Assembly: GCF_000016545.1 (NCBI RefSeq)
Contig: NC_009437.1
Location: forward strand, 1,999,394-2,063,393
Length of the DNA: 64,000 nucleotides
Direction of reading: 5' to 3'
Origin: Caldicellulosiruptor saccharolyticus DSM 8903
Lineage (GTDB): Bacteria > Bacillota > Thermoanaerobacteria > Caldicellulosiruptorales > Caldicellulosiruptoraceae
Below, piece after piece: positions 26,031-34,054 of the stretch (positions are counted from its first letter, which is position 1; each line of letters begins with the position of its first letter). Both the position numbers and the translations under genes were made by a program. The notes beneath the pieces were generated by a model. It did not search any database and was not told where the DNA came from. It saw only the letters and a list, made by a program, of their open reading frames with translations.

Positions 26031-27422
26031 ATGGGAATTAAAATAACAGAGACAATTTTGAGAGATGCCCACCAGTCACTTATTGCAACCAGGATGACAA
26101 CAGACCAGATGTTAGAGATTGCCCCTGTACTTGATGAGATTGGATATTACTCAATTGAGTGCTGGGGCGGTGCTACCTTTGATGCGTGTTTGAGATTTTT
26201 CAATGAAGACCCTTGGGAAAGGCTAAAAAGATTAAAACTTTCATTTAAAAAGACAAAGCTGCAGATGCTTCTGAGAGGCCAGAACCTTGTAGGATATAGG
26301 CATTATCCTGATGATGTTGTAGTTGAGTTTGTAAAAAAGGCTATATTCTATGGGATTGACATTATAAGAATATTTGATGCCCTTAACGACCTTAGGAATA
26401 TTGAAGTAGCTTTGAAAACAGCAAAAAATGAAGGTGCCCATGCTCAGGTTGCAATTTCTTACACAATATCTCCCTATCATACAATCGAAAATTATGTAAG
26501 GCTTGCGAAAGACATAGAAAATTTAGGTGCAGACTCGCTTTGTATTAAGGATATGGCAGGACTACTTTCGCCGTTTGAAGCGTATAATCTTGTGAAAGCT
26601 TTAAAAGAGGAGATTGATATCCCTGTACACATTCATACACATTACACAACAGGTTTTGGTTCAATGACATATTTTAAAGCAATAGAAGCAGGAGTGGATG
26701 GTATAGACACAGCACTTTCTCCACTTGCCTTAGGTACGTCTCAGCCACCCACTGAGACAATTGTATATGCTCTCAAAGGCACAAAGTTTGACCCTGAACT
26801 TAACTTTGATAGAATTAATCAGGCAAGTGAATATTTTAAAACTCTCAGAGAAGAGTATTTGAAAAAAGGACTTCTTGATCCAAAAGTATTGAGTGTTGAC
26901 ATAAATGCTTTGCATTATCAAATTCCTGGTGGAATGCTTTCTAACCTTATATCTCAGCTAAAAGAACAAGGCCATGAAGACAAACTTGATGAGGTTTTAA
27001 AAGAGGTGCCACGGGTCAGGGAAGACTTTGGGTTCCCTCCTCTTGTTACACCAACAAGCCAGATTGTTGGAACTCAAGCTGTTTTAAATGTCATAGCTGG
27101 TGAGAGATATAAACTTGTTACAAAGGAGACAAAAGCGTATTTCAAAGGTGAATATGGCCGACCGCCTGCTAAGGTTAACGAAGAGGTTAAGAAAAAGATT
27201 TTGGGGAACGAGAAAGAAATTGAAGTAAGGCCAGCAGATTTGCTATCGCCTGAACTTGAAAATGCCAGAGAGAGAATAAAAGAGTATATTGAAAATGACA
27301 CAGATGTTGTCACATATTGTTTATTTCCACAGCTTGCTGAAAACTATTTTAAATTAAGAGCTGCAAAAAAGTACAAAATTGACTTTGGGCTTGTACAAGA
27401 AAACAAGGTCTATCCGATATAG
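26031..27422 (+). CDS. Oxaloacetate/pyruvate carboxyltransferase (5S/PycB/OadA type)
   Basis: 463 residues of the DRE-TIM carboxyltransferase fold: R-D-A-H-Q-S at the N-terminus, R-I-F-D-A-L-N-D, the carbamylated-Lys region C-I-K-D-M-A-G, metal ligands H-I-H-T-H, and the conserved P-G-G-M at about residue 305. The enzyme moves CO2 between oxaloacetate/pyruvate and biotin. There is no fused biotinyl domain; the carrier is the separate upstream protein. ATG 26031 has G-C-G-G-A-G-G ten bases upstream. Last gene of the operon. Confidence 0.93.
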   Translation: MGIKITETILRDAHQSLIATRMTTDQMLEIAPVLDEIGYYSIECWGGATFDACLRFFNEDPWERLKRLKLSFKKTKLQMLLRGQNLVGYRHYPDDVVVEFVKKAIFYGIDIIRIFDALNDLRNIEVALKTAKNEGAHAQVAISYTISPYHTIENYVRLAKDIENLGADSLCIKDMAGLLSPFEAYNLVKALKEEIDIPVHIHTHYTTGFGSMTYFKAIEAGVDGIDTALSPLALGTSQPPTETIVYALKGTKFDPELNFDRINQASEYFKTLREEYLKKGLLDPKVLSVDINALHYQIPGGMLSNLISQLKEQGHEDKLDEVLKEVPRVREDFGFPPLVTPTSQIVGTQAVLNVIAGERYKLVTKETKAYFKGEYGRPPAKVNEEVKKKILGNEKEIEVRPADLLSPELENARERIKEYIENDTDVVTYCLFPQLAENYFKLRAAKKYKIDFGLVQENKVYPI

Positions 27423-27464
27423 AGGAAAGCGTAAACTTTTTAAGTGCTTTCCTCTTCTTTTTTA
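27422..27464 (+). terminator. Rho-independent terminator of the carboxyltransferase operon
   Basis: GAGGAAAGC at 27422-27430 pairs with GCTTTCCTC at 27446-27454; inner ACTT/AAGT extends it. T-T-C-T6 follows. The stem begins within the stop codon. Confidence 0.9.
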
Positions 27465-27472
27465 AAATTCTC

Positions 27473-27501
27473 TTATAACAAAAGTGGCATTATGATATAA
27501 T
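27473..27501 (+). promoter_or_regulatory. Possible promoter of the ypmA-rpiR-cmk group
   Basis: A perfect T-A-T-A-A-T at 27496-27501 lies directly after the terminator and 47 bases before the first gene; the -35 element (T-T-A-T-A-A at 27473) is poor. Confidence 0.4.
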
Positions 27502-27548
27502 TATTAACAAAGACAAAAACAAAATAAGAAGGAAGGGCTAAAATAACC

Positions 27549-27713
27549 ATGGAAAATGAAAAACTTGAACTAATATCATCAATGGAGTTTGAAGAAGATG
27601 CACCACTTTATAAGATAATAGATTTCGTGAACAAAAGTCTCAAAGACAAGAATATCATTGTGGGACTTTCAAAAAACCACAATAAGATTGTCATCAGTAT
27701 TTACCAAACGTAA
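27549..27713 (+). CDS. YpmA-like small protein (DUF4264)
   Basis: 54 residues, too short for many gene finders. The pattern Y-K-I-I-D-F-V-N-K-S-L-K-D-K-N-I-I-V-G-L, ending in I-S-I-Y-Q-T, matches the B. subtilis YpmA/DUF4264 family (Y-K-I-V-D-x-L-N-x-x-L, ending I-Y-R-T). The function is unknown. A-G-G-A-A-G-G-G lies upstream of the ATG, and the next gene begins 14 bases after the stop. Confidence 0.7.
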   Translation: MENEKLELISSMEFEEDAPLYKIIDFVNKSLKDKNIIVGLSKNHNKIVISIYQT

Positions 27714-27727
27714 GGAGAAATGCAGAG

Positions 27728-28588
27728 ATGAGTCAAGATTTAGAATCAAGGATTATTGAACTTATGCCAGAATTTAGCAAAGGGCAGAAAAAGATTGCCC
27801 AGTTTATTTTAGAGCATGGAGAAAAAGCTGCTTATATGACAGCGCTTGCCCTTGGCAACTGTGTAGGTGTGAGTGAGTCAACTGTTGTCAGATTTGCTGA
27901 GAGATTGGGGTTTGATGGCTATCCAGAGTTTCAACGTGCATTGCAAGAACTTATGAAAAGCAAACTGACATCAGTGCAAAGGATAGAGCTTTCTGCAAGC
28001 AGGATAAACGAGAACGAGGTTTTAAAAAGTGTCCTTCTTTCGGACATGGACAAGATTAAACAAACATTAGAGCAGATTGATGAGCAGACATTTAACAGGG
28101 TTGTTGATGAGATTGTGGGTGCGAAAAGAATATACATCATTGGAATTCGAAGTTCAGCTGCGCTTGCTGATTTTTTAGGATTTTATTTAAACATGATTTT
28201 AGATAATGTAAAGGTAATAACAACAAGTGGTATAAGCGACATATTTGAACAGGTTTTCAGAATTACAAGTGATGACCTCATTATAGGTATTAGTTTTCCA
28301 AGGTATTCTAAACGCACACTGAAGGTTTTACAGTATGCAAAAAAGCAAGGTGCAAGAATTGTATCACTTACAGACAGTAAAATTTCACCACTTTGCAAGT
28401 ATAGCGATTACGTTCTAATATGCAGAAGTGACATGGTTTCATTTGCTGATTCACTGGTTGCACCTTTGAGTGTAATCAATGCACTGATTGTTGCAACAGG
28501 ACTTAGGAAAAAGGATGAGGTTGCAAAGACACTTGAAAAATTAGAAGAGATTTGGGATGAATTTCAGGTATATGAAAAGGAAAAATAG
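27728..28588 (+). CDS. MurR/RpiR family transcriptional regulator
   Basis: 286 residues: an N-terminal HTH_6 domain (about 1-75; G-V-S-E-S-T-V-V-R-F-A-E-R-L-G-F is the recognition helix) and a SIS phosphosugar-binding domain (about 120-260; I-I-G-I-R-S-S-A-A-L-A and G-I-S-F-P-R-Y-S). RpiR regulators respond to phosphosugars. No sugar-metabolism gene is adjacent, so the target is unknown. Confidence 0.9.
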   Translation: MSQDLESRIIELMPEFSKGQKKIAQFILEHGEKAAYMTALALGNCVGVSESTVVRFAERLGFDGYPEFQRALQELMKSKLTSVQRIELSASRINENEVLKSVLLSDMDKIKQTLEQIDEQTFNRVVDEIVGAKRIYIIGIRSSAALADFLGFYLNMILDNVKVITTSGISDIFEQVFRITSDDLIIGISFPRYSKRTLKVLQYAKKQGARIVSLTDSKISPLCKYSDYVLICRSDMVSFADSLVAPLSVINALIVATGLRKKDEVAKTLEKLEEIWDEFQVYEKEK

Positions 28589-28598
28589 GTGATGAAAC

Positions 28599-29228
28599 TT
28601 GAAAAGGTTTTATCTTGTTAGACATGGTGAAACAGATTGGAATAAGTATAATATGGTCCAGGGTTGTATTGATACAGATTTAAATCAAACAGGGATTGAG
28701 CAGGCAAAAAAGGTTGCTGAACGCCTAAGGAGTGAAAAGATTGACATTATTTTCTCAAGCACATTAAAAAGAGCGTATATGACAGCAAACCAAATTAAAA
28801 GTTTTCACCCGAATATACCATTAAAACTTACAGACAAACTGAACGAAATAAACTTTGGTGAGTGGGAAGGTTTGAATTTTGAAGAACTTGAAGAAAGGTA
28901 TTCTGAACAATACAAATTATGGAAAGATGCCCCTGAAAAAGCTACTTTTCCTGGCGAAGGTAGCTTATATAACGTTATGGAAAGAGTAAAGAGCTTTTTT
29001 GAAGGTATTTTGAATAAACCCTATAAAAACGTTGTCATAGTTACACATGGAGGAATAATAAAACTTTCTATTATCTACCTTTTAGAGTTACCATTGGATT
29101 TTTATAAAAAATGTTGGTTTGGCAATGCCAGCCTGAGCATTGTAGATATAAAGGAGAATAGAAGAATGCTTAGTCTTTTAAATGATATGTCTCATTTGCA
29201 AACTATTCAAAGATATCCAATGATATAA
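28599..29228 (+). CDS. Histidine phosphatase family protein
   Basis: 209 residues starting at TTG. The phosphohistidine motif is L-V-R-H-G-E-T-D-W-N at the N-terminus; G-E-W-E-G-L-N and V-T-H-G-G-I carry the other catalytic residues. Family members include phosphoglycerate mutase, cobalamin alpha-ribazole phosphatase and broad phosphatases. Sequence alone does not decide; the length and E-W-E-G motif fit a phosphatase better than a mutase. Confidence 0.88.
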   Translation: MKRFYLVRHGETDWNKYNMVQGCIDTDLNQTGIEQAKKVAERLRSEKIDIIFSSTLKRAYMTANQIKSFHPNIPLKLTDKLNEINFGEWEGLNFEELEERYSEQYKLWKDAPEKATFPGEGSLYNVMERVKSFFEGILNKPYKNVVIVTHGGIIKLSIIYLLELPLDFYKKCWFGNASLSIVDIKENRRMLSLLNDMSHLQTIQRYPMI

Positions 29229-29254
29229 TTTTTAAAAAGTGGGGTACAGAGTGT

Positions 29255-29674
29255 ATGGACAAAAAGGAGTTTGGTAGCAGGGAGGTTTCAAGAGCAGCTA
29301 TTTTGATAGCCTTGAGCCAAAGCAGACAAGAAGAAAAAAAGATTCAAGATGATTTTGGAAAAATTGGAATTAGATGTGCGGCAGTTGACTTCGGTGGAGA
29401 ATTTATCACATCGGTGATGAAAATAATAGAAAGGGCGGTTGTTGCAGCTAAAAGAGAAGGGGTAATAGCGGAGGTGCACCAGGAAGAGGGGGCAGTAGCT
29501 GGAGCAACAAGGGAAGCAATATCTCAGATTATGCAAAAGGCAGTAGGACTTAATGTAGGAGGGAAAATTGGCATTGCAAGGTATAATGAGCATGTTGCAG
29601 TTGCAATTTTTTTTGGAATAGGGCTTTTACATCTCAATGAAGTTGCTATTGGGCTTGGTCACAGGGTTATATAA
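29255..29674 (+). CDS. HutP family protein lacking the usual metal-binding histidines
   Basis: 139 residues matching HutP along its length (G-S-R-E-V-S-R-A-A-I-L at the N-terminus, G-A-T-R-E-A-I in the middle, G-L-G-H-R-V-I at the end). B. subtilis HutP is an antiterminator that needs L-histidine and Mg2+; its H-A-L-Y-H metal motif aligns by eye to G-A-V-A-G here, so both His are Gly. No histidine-utilisation gene is nearby; instead aroH and cmk follow. It may bind RNA with a different ligand (inference). Confidence 0.82.
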   Translation: MDKKEFGSREVSRAAILIALSQSRQEEKKIQDDFGKIGIRCAAVDFGGEFITSVMKIIERAVVAAKREGVIAEVHQEEGAVAGATREAISQIMQKAVGLNVGGKIGIARYNEHVAVAIFFGIGLLHLNEVAIGLGHRVI

Positions 29675-29700
29675 AAAAGCTTTTGTAGGGGGAAAGAAAA

Positions 29701-30054
29701 TTGGTTTTTGCAATCAGAGGAGCAACTACAGTTGATACAGATTCGAAAGAGGATATAATTCAATCAACACAAGAGCTTTTAAATGAGATTATTGAAAAAA
29801 ATCAGATCAAAAAAGATGATATTGTTTTTATTTTATTTACAATGACAAAGGATTTAAAATCAACATTTCCTGCATATGCAGCAAGACTAATGGGTTTTAC
29901 AGATGTGCCATTGATATGCGCTCAAGAACTTGACATTGAAGGTGCGCTTGAAAAGTGTATAAGAGTCCTTGTACTTATCCAGAAAGATTCAGTTATCAAA
30001 CCCAAACATGTTTATTTGAAAAGAGCAAGGTCTTTGAGAGAAGATTTGAATTGA
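29701..30054 (+). CDS. aroH: Chorismate mutase, AroH type
   Basis: 117 residues starting at TTG. The AroH fold is shown by I-R-G-A-T-T-V-D at the N-terminus, F-T-M-T-K-D, F-P-A-Y-A-A-R, V-P-L-I-C-A-Q-E-L-D and the C-terminal R-A-R-S-L-R. It converts chorismate to prephenate for Phe/Tyr synthesis. It is monofunctional and in the usual clostridial neighbourhood with cmk. Confidence 0.95.
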   Translation: MVFAIRGATTVDTDSKEDIIQSTQELLNEIIEKNQIKKDDIVFILFTMTKDLKSTFPAYAARLMGFTDVPLICAQELDIEGALEKCIRVLVLIQKDSVIKPKHVYLKRARSLREDLN

Positions 30055-30069
30055 CAGAGGGGGAAGTAG

Positions 30070-30750
30070 ATGAAAAAAATCAACATAGCCATTGATGGTC
30101 CTGCTGGGGCTGGAAAGAGTACCATTTCAAAACTTTTAGCTAAAAAACTTGGATACATTCACATCGACACTGGTGCAATGTACAGAGCAATAGGATTGAA
30201 GGTTCTAAATAGTAATATAAAATCTAATGAAGTAGAGAAAATACTTGAAGTTTTGGACAACACAGATATCCAAATTAAGATTGTTGCTGGAAGTCAGCTT
30301 GTGCTTTTAGATGGAGAAGATGTTACAGAAAAAATAAGACAGCCAAGTGTTTCGATGTATGCATCTGATGTATCCAAAATAAAAGAGGTAAGAGAGAAGC
30401 TTGTCAAAATTCAACAGGATTTAGCAAAACAAAAAGGCGTAATAATGGACGGGAGAGACATTGGCACATATGTTTTGCCTGATGCTGAACTAAAGATATT
30501 CTTGACAGCAACGGCAGAGGAAAGAGCAAAGAGAAGATTTTTAGAATTAAAGGAAAAAGGCTATGAAGTTGATTATTATCAACTTCTTGATGAGATAAAG
30601 CAAAGAGACCTTAATGACATGACACGAGAGCTTGCACCACTTAGGGTTGCAGAAGATGCTATTGTAATTGACTCTACTAACCTGACAATTGAAGAAGTTT
30701 TACAAAAGGTTTTAGAGCTATTTTATAAGGTGATAGGAAATGAAGTATAA
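30070..30750 (+). CDS. cmk: Cytidylate kinase
   Basis: 226 residues. P-loop G-P-A-G-A-G-K-S-T, I-D-T-G-A-M-Y-R-A, D-G-R-D-I-G-T-Y and the lid arginines in R-R-F-L-E-L and R-D-L-N-D. It phosphorylates CMP and dCMP with ATP. The 3' end overlaps plsC by 11 bases. Confidence 0.96.
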   Translation: MKKINIAIDGPAGAGKSTISKLLAKKLGYIHIDTGAMYRAIGLKVLNSNIKSNEVEKILEVLDNTDIQIKIVAGSQLVLLDGEDVTEKIRQPSVSMYASDVSKIKEVREKLVKIQQDLAKQKGVIMDGRDIGTYVLPDAELKIFLTATAEERAKRRFLELKEKGYEVDYYQLLDEIKQRDLNDMTRELAPLRVAEDAIVIDSTNLTIEEVLQKVLELFYKVIGNEV

Positions 30751-31339
30751 TTTCCTTGTCAATATTATTCGAAAGGTGGCATATGGTATTTTAAAATGTA
30801 TTTTCTTGATAAGGGTTGAAGGCAGAGAAAATATTCCAAATGCTCCATATATTATTTGTGCAAATCATAGAAGTTACCTTGATCCTGTGTTAATCATTCT
30901 GATATTTGATGAGCGGGTTTATTTTATGGCAAAAAGTGAACTTTTTAAAATATGGTGGCTTTCACCCATTATAAGAGCTTTTGGTGCTTTTCCTGTCAAA
31001 AGAGGAAAGAGTGATATTGGTGCAATTAGAAAAGCAATAGAAGTTGTAAGGAGCAATAACATCTTGGGAATATTCCCCGAAGGTAAAAGAAATAGAACAA
31101 ATGAGATAGTTTTAAGAGGAGAAAAAGGAGTTGCCACAGTCATAAAAGCAACTGGAGCAAAAGTGTTACCAGTTGCAATTTGTGGCAAGGTAAGACTGTT
31201 CGGCAAGATAACGGTTAGAATTGGCAAACCTCTTGAGTTTACAAATACAGATGAAGACAATCAGAAAATAGTTGATACGATTATGCAAAATATTAAAGAG
31301 CTCATTTTAAAAACAAACAACAAGAAAAAGGAGAAGTAG
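30740..31339 (+). CDS. plsC: 1-acyl-sn-glycerol-3-phosphate acyltransferase
   Basis: 199 residues with the acyltransferase motifs N-H-R-S-Y-L-D-P (catalytic His/Asp), F-P-V-K-R-G, F-P-E-G-K-R and V-L-P-V-A-I. It adds the second acyl chain to make phosphatidic acid at the membrane. One N-terminal hydrophobic segment is present. The cmk-plsC-ispH order is common in clostridia. Confidence 0.93.
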   Translation: MKYNFLVNIIRKVAYGILKCIFLIRVEGRENIPNAPYIICANHRSYLDPVLIILIFDERVYFMAKSELFKIWWLSPIIRAFGAFPVKRGKSDIGAIRKAIEVVRSNNILGIFPEGKRNRTNEIVLRGEKGVATVIKATGAKVLPVAICGKVRLFGKITVRIGKPLEFTNTDEDNQKIVDTIMQNIKELILKTNNKKKEK

Positions 31340-31345
31340 GTCAAG

Positions 31346-33334
31346 ATGATTATTAAAGTGGCAAAAAATGCAGGGTTTTGTTTTGGAGTTGAAAGAGCAG
31401 TAAATGGGGTTATTGCTTGGGCTAAAGCAAACAAGGACAAAAGCGTGAAGGTCTATGGTATGCTTATACATAATAGTTATGTTATTGAAAAACTTAAAGA
31501 ATTGAATGTAAAGGTGATTGAAAATATAAATGAAATTGAAAAAGATGACATTGTATTTATTCGTTCACATGGTGTTTCAATGGAAGAGTTTTCTGAGATT
31601 GAAAAGAGAGCCTCTAAGGTCTATGATTTTACATGCCCATATGTCAAGAAAATTCATGAGATTGTAAGAGAAAACTCTGAAAATGGCTTGGATGTGATAG
31701 TTGTTGGCGATATAAATCATCCAGAAGTCAAGGGCATAATAGGTCATGTTGAAAAAGACAGAAAGTGCATAGTTATAGATAGTTTAGAAAAAGCCAAGGA
31801 CGCCATAAGCCAATTAGGTAGAAATGCTGTTGTTGTATGCCAGACCACCTTTGACAATGCAAAGTGGTGTGAGATAAAAGAGTATATTGAAAACAATACA
31901 GAGTACAAGGTATTTGACACAGTTTGCAAAGCTACTATAACCCGACAAGAAGAGGCAAAAGTTCTTGCACTCGACGTTGACGTGATGCTTGTTATAGGAG
32001 ATAAAAAGAGCTCTAATACTAACAAATTGTATCAGGCAGTTAAAGACATTAAGCCAACATTTTTTATAGAGAGACCCCAGGATTTAGAGGGTATTGATTT
32101 TACTAAGGTAAAAAAGATTGGGATAACAGCTGGTGCTTCTACTTCACAAGAGCAGATAAGTGAAATAGTAGAAATACTTGAAAAGAGATTTAATCAGATA
32201 GATAACCAAGACTTTGCGAAGCTTCTTGACAAAAGTTTTGCAGAAATAAAAAGAGGTGAGATAGTAAAAGGAAAAATAATAAAAGTTGAACAAGACTATC
32301 TGCTTGTTGACATTGGATACAAGGCAGAAGGAATAATTTACAAAAATGAAATTTTCAAAAATGCCAATGTAAACTTGAAAAATATATTTAATGAAAATGA
32401 AATAATAGAAGCTGTGGTCATTAAAGAGTCTGATGAAGAAGGAAATGTTGTATTGTCAAAACTGAAAGCTGACAGTATTTACGGATTTAATGAACTTATG
32501 GCAAAGTTTGAGAGCAAAACGCCGATTAAGATTGTTGTAAAACAGATTAGAGAAAGGAGTATTGTAGGTGAGTTCAGAGGAATTAATGTGTTTGTTCCCA
32601 TTTCCCAATGGGCAGAAGAGGTGTCATCTTCTATCATAGGAAAAGTTTTTGAAGTTGAAATTGTTGATATTGATACCGATAAAAAGATAGCTTTTGGGAG
32701 TAGAAAATTTCTGTTGCGACAAGCTCAAGAGAAAAAAATACAGCAGGCTATAGAAAGTCTTGATTTTAATAAAGACTATGATGGAGTAATAGCCGAGATA
32801 AGACAAAAAGGAATTGTAGTTAATTTTGAAGGTTTACGTGGTTTTGTGCCAGCAAGTGAGATTAGTTATTCTAAAAGAATTGAGGATGTAAAAAAATTGT
32901 TTAAGGTAGGAGAACAGGTTAAGGTAAGGGTAATTGATATAGACAAACAAAAAAAGCAGATTTACTTAAGTATAAAAAAGACCCAAGAAGATGAATGGAT
33001 AAAAAAGGTAAAAAACTTGTATTTAGGCATGCTTGTAGATGTAGAGGTAACAAAGGTACTTTCATTTGGACTTGTTGTTTGGATTTTAGACTGTGAACTG
33101 GATGGGTTTGTGCATGTGTCTAATATTCCACTTGGTTATAACCAAAGACTGCACAGTTTATACAAAGTTGGAGATAAAATAAAAGCAAAGATAATTGAAA
33201 TTGATGAGCAAAGGCGAAGAATAGGTCTTTCTCTCAAGGATTTATATGAAGAGGAGGAAAAAATTGCTGAGCACAAAGAAGATTTTGTTATAACTATCGC
33301 TGATATTGTGAATAATATAAAGTTAGACAGCTAA
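31346..33334 (+). CDS. ispH: IspH (HMBPP reductase) fused to ribosomal protein S1 domains
   Basis: 662 residues. The first about 280 are IspH, which reduces HMBPP to IPP/DMAPP: N-A-G-F-C-F-G-V, R-S-H-G-V, T-C-P-Y-V and T-V-C-K-A-T give the Fe-S cysteines and conserved His. From about 300 to 640 there are four S1 RNA-binding repeats, each with the pattern G-x-V-x-x-V and a terminal L-S-x-K; the first two are divergent. The fusion is well known in Clostridia and replaces a free-standing S1-like protein. Whether the S1 half binds ribosomes is not settled. No frameshift is seen at the junction. Confidence 0.95.
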   Translation: MIIKVAKNAGFCFGVERAVNGVIAWAKANKDKSVKVYGMLIHNSYVIEKLKELNVKVIENINEIEKDDIVFIRSHGVSMEEFSEIEKRASKVYDFTCPYVKKIHEIVRENSENGLDVIVVGDINHPEVKGIIGHVEKDRKCIVIDSLEKAKDAISQLGRNAVVVCQTTFDNAKWCEIKEYIENNTEYKVFDTVCKATITRQEEAKVLALDVDVMLVIGDKKSSNTNKLYQAVKDIKPTFFIERPQDLEGIDFTKVKKIGITAGASTSQEQISEIVEILEKRFNQIDNQDFAKLLDKSFAEIKRGEIVKGKIIKVEQDYLLVDIGYKAEGIIYKNEIFKNANVNLKNIFNENEIIEAVVIKESDEEGNVVLSKLKADSIYGFNELMAKFESKTPIKIVVKQIRERSIVGEFRGINVFVPISQWAEEVSSSIIGKVFEVEIVDIDTDKKIAFGSRKFLLRQAQEKKIQQAIESLDFNKDYDGVIAEIRQKGIVVNFEGLRGFVPASEISYSKRIEDVKKLFKVGEQVKVRVIDIDKQKKQIYLSIKKTQEDEWIKKVKNLYLGMLVDVEVTKVLSFGLVVWILDCELDGFVHVSNIPLGYNQRLHSLYKVGDKIKAKIIEIDEQRRRIGLSLKDLYEEEEKIAEHKEDFVITIADIVNNIKLDS

Positions 33335-33357
33335 ATAAGGATAGATTTAAAAATAAA

Positions 33358-33804
33358 ATGCAAGTTTCTTTCAAGAGATTAAAGGGCAGAACAGCAGTTT
33401 TAGTAGATGGGAGATTTTTGGGAAATATTTGTAATATGTTTTTTTTAGATAGCAATATTCATGGTTTTCAAATACAGAAAAATGCAATATTTAGAGTACC
33501 ATCTAATATTTACATTCTGGCAAATGATGTTGAATCAGTAAATAATGAACTTTTAATTGTTTCAAGGTCTGTTTTATATATAGAGCAATCTTATCTAGTC
33601 AAAGCAGATGAGATACTTTCAAAAGAGGTTATTGGTGAGGGGGGTAATTTAATTGGAATAGTAGATGACATATTGTTTGACTCTGAAAGTCTTAAAATAA
33701 CTGGTTATGAGGTTGTGGAAAGTATTTGGAGCTATATCAAAAATAAAAAAATAATATTGAGTCCTGAGGAAATAATATTAAAAGAGAACAAAATATTAAG
33801 CTGA
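33358..33804 (+). CDS. PRC-barrel domain protein
   Basis: 148 residues. The segment from V-I-G-E-G-G-N-L-I-G-I-V-D-D-I-L-F-D to I-T-G-Y-E-V-V matches a PRC-barrel (the fold shared by photosynthetic reaction-centre H subunit and RimM). The first 75 residues look like a second, degenerate barrel. No membrane segment. The function is unknown. Confidence 0.75.
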   Translation: MQVSFKRLKGRTAVLVDGRFLGNICNMFFLDSNIHGFQIQKNAIFRVPSNIYILANDVESVNNELLIVSRSVLYIEQSYLVKADEILSKEVIGEGGNLIGIVDDILFDSESLKITGYEVVESIWSYIKNKKIILSPEEIILKENKILS

Positions 33805-33815
33805 GGTGTTAATAT

Positions 33816-33977
33816 TTGAAATTAATTTCTGCAAAGCATGTTATTACAGGTAGTATCATCGGTGCTCTGATTGGAATGGCTCTGAGTAAGTCTTCTTCAA
33901 AGAACATGAAAAATATACTTGTCAAGAAAATGGTTGCAAAAAAATTGACTTCACTGATTAGTAAGCTTTTGGGATAG
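33816..33977 (+). CDS. Small basic protein with one hydrophobic segment
   Basis: 53 residues from TTG, with G-A-G-G-T-G at 33803-33808 upstream. A hydrophobic Gly-rich run (residues about 9-23: V-I-T-G-S-I-I-G-A-L-I-G-M-A-L) precedes a Lys-rich tail. It resembles short YtxH-type membrane proteins, but I do not recognise it. It is probably co-transcribed with the PRC-barrel gene; a terminator overlaps its stop. Confidence 0.6.
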   Translation: MKLISAKHVITGSIIGALIGMALSKSSSKNMKNILVKKMVAKKLTSLISKLLG

Positions 33978-33999
33978 GGAAGGGCTCTTCCCTCCTTTT
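33976..33999 (+). terminator. Rho-independent terminator
   Basis: AGGGAAG (33976-33982), a 4-base GGCT loop, CTTCCCT (33987-33993), then C-C-T6. It begins within the stop codon of the small gene. Confidence 0.85.
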
Positions 34000-34020
34000 T
34001 TATATACCTTGTTTATAAAA

Positions 34021-34043
34021 CAAAACAAAAATATTTTGTTTTG
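34021..34043. repeat. Inverted repeat upstream of the permease gene
   Basis: CAAAACAAAA (34021-34030) and TTTTGTTTTG (34034-34043) are perfect 10-base arms around ATA. It ends against the Shine-Dalgarno of the next gene. It could be an operator or simply an AT-rich hairpin. Confidence 0.45.
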
Positions 34044-34054
34044 AGGTGTTGTAA

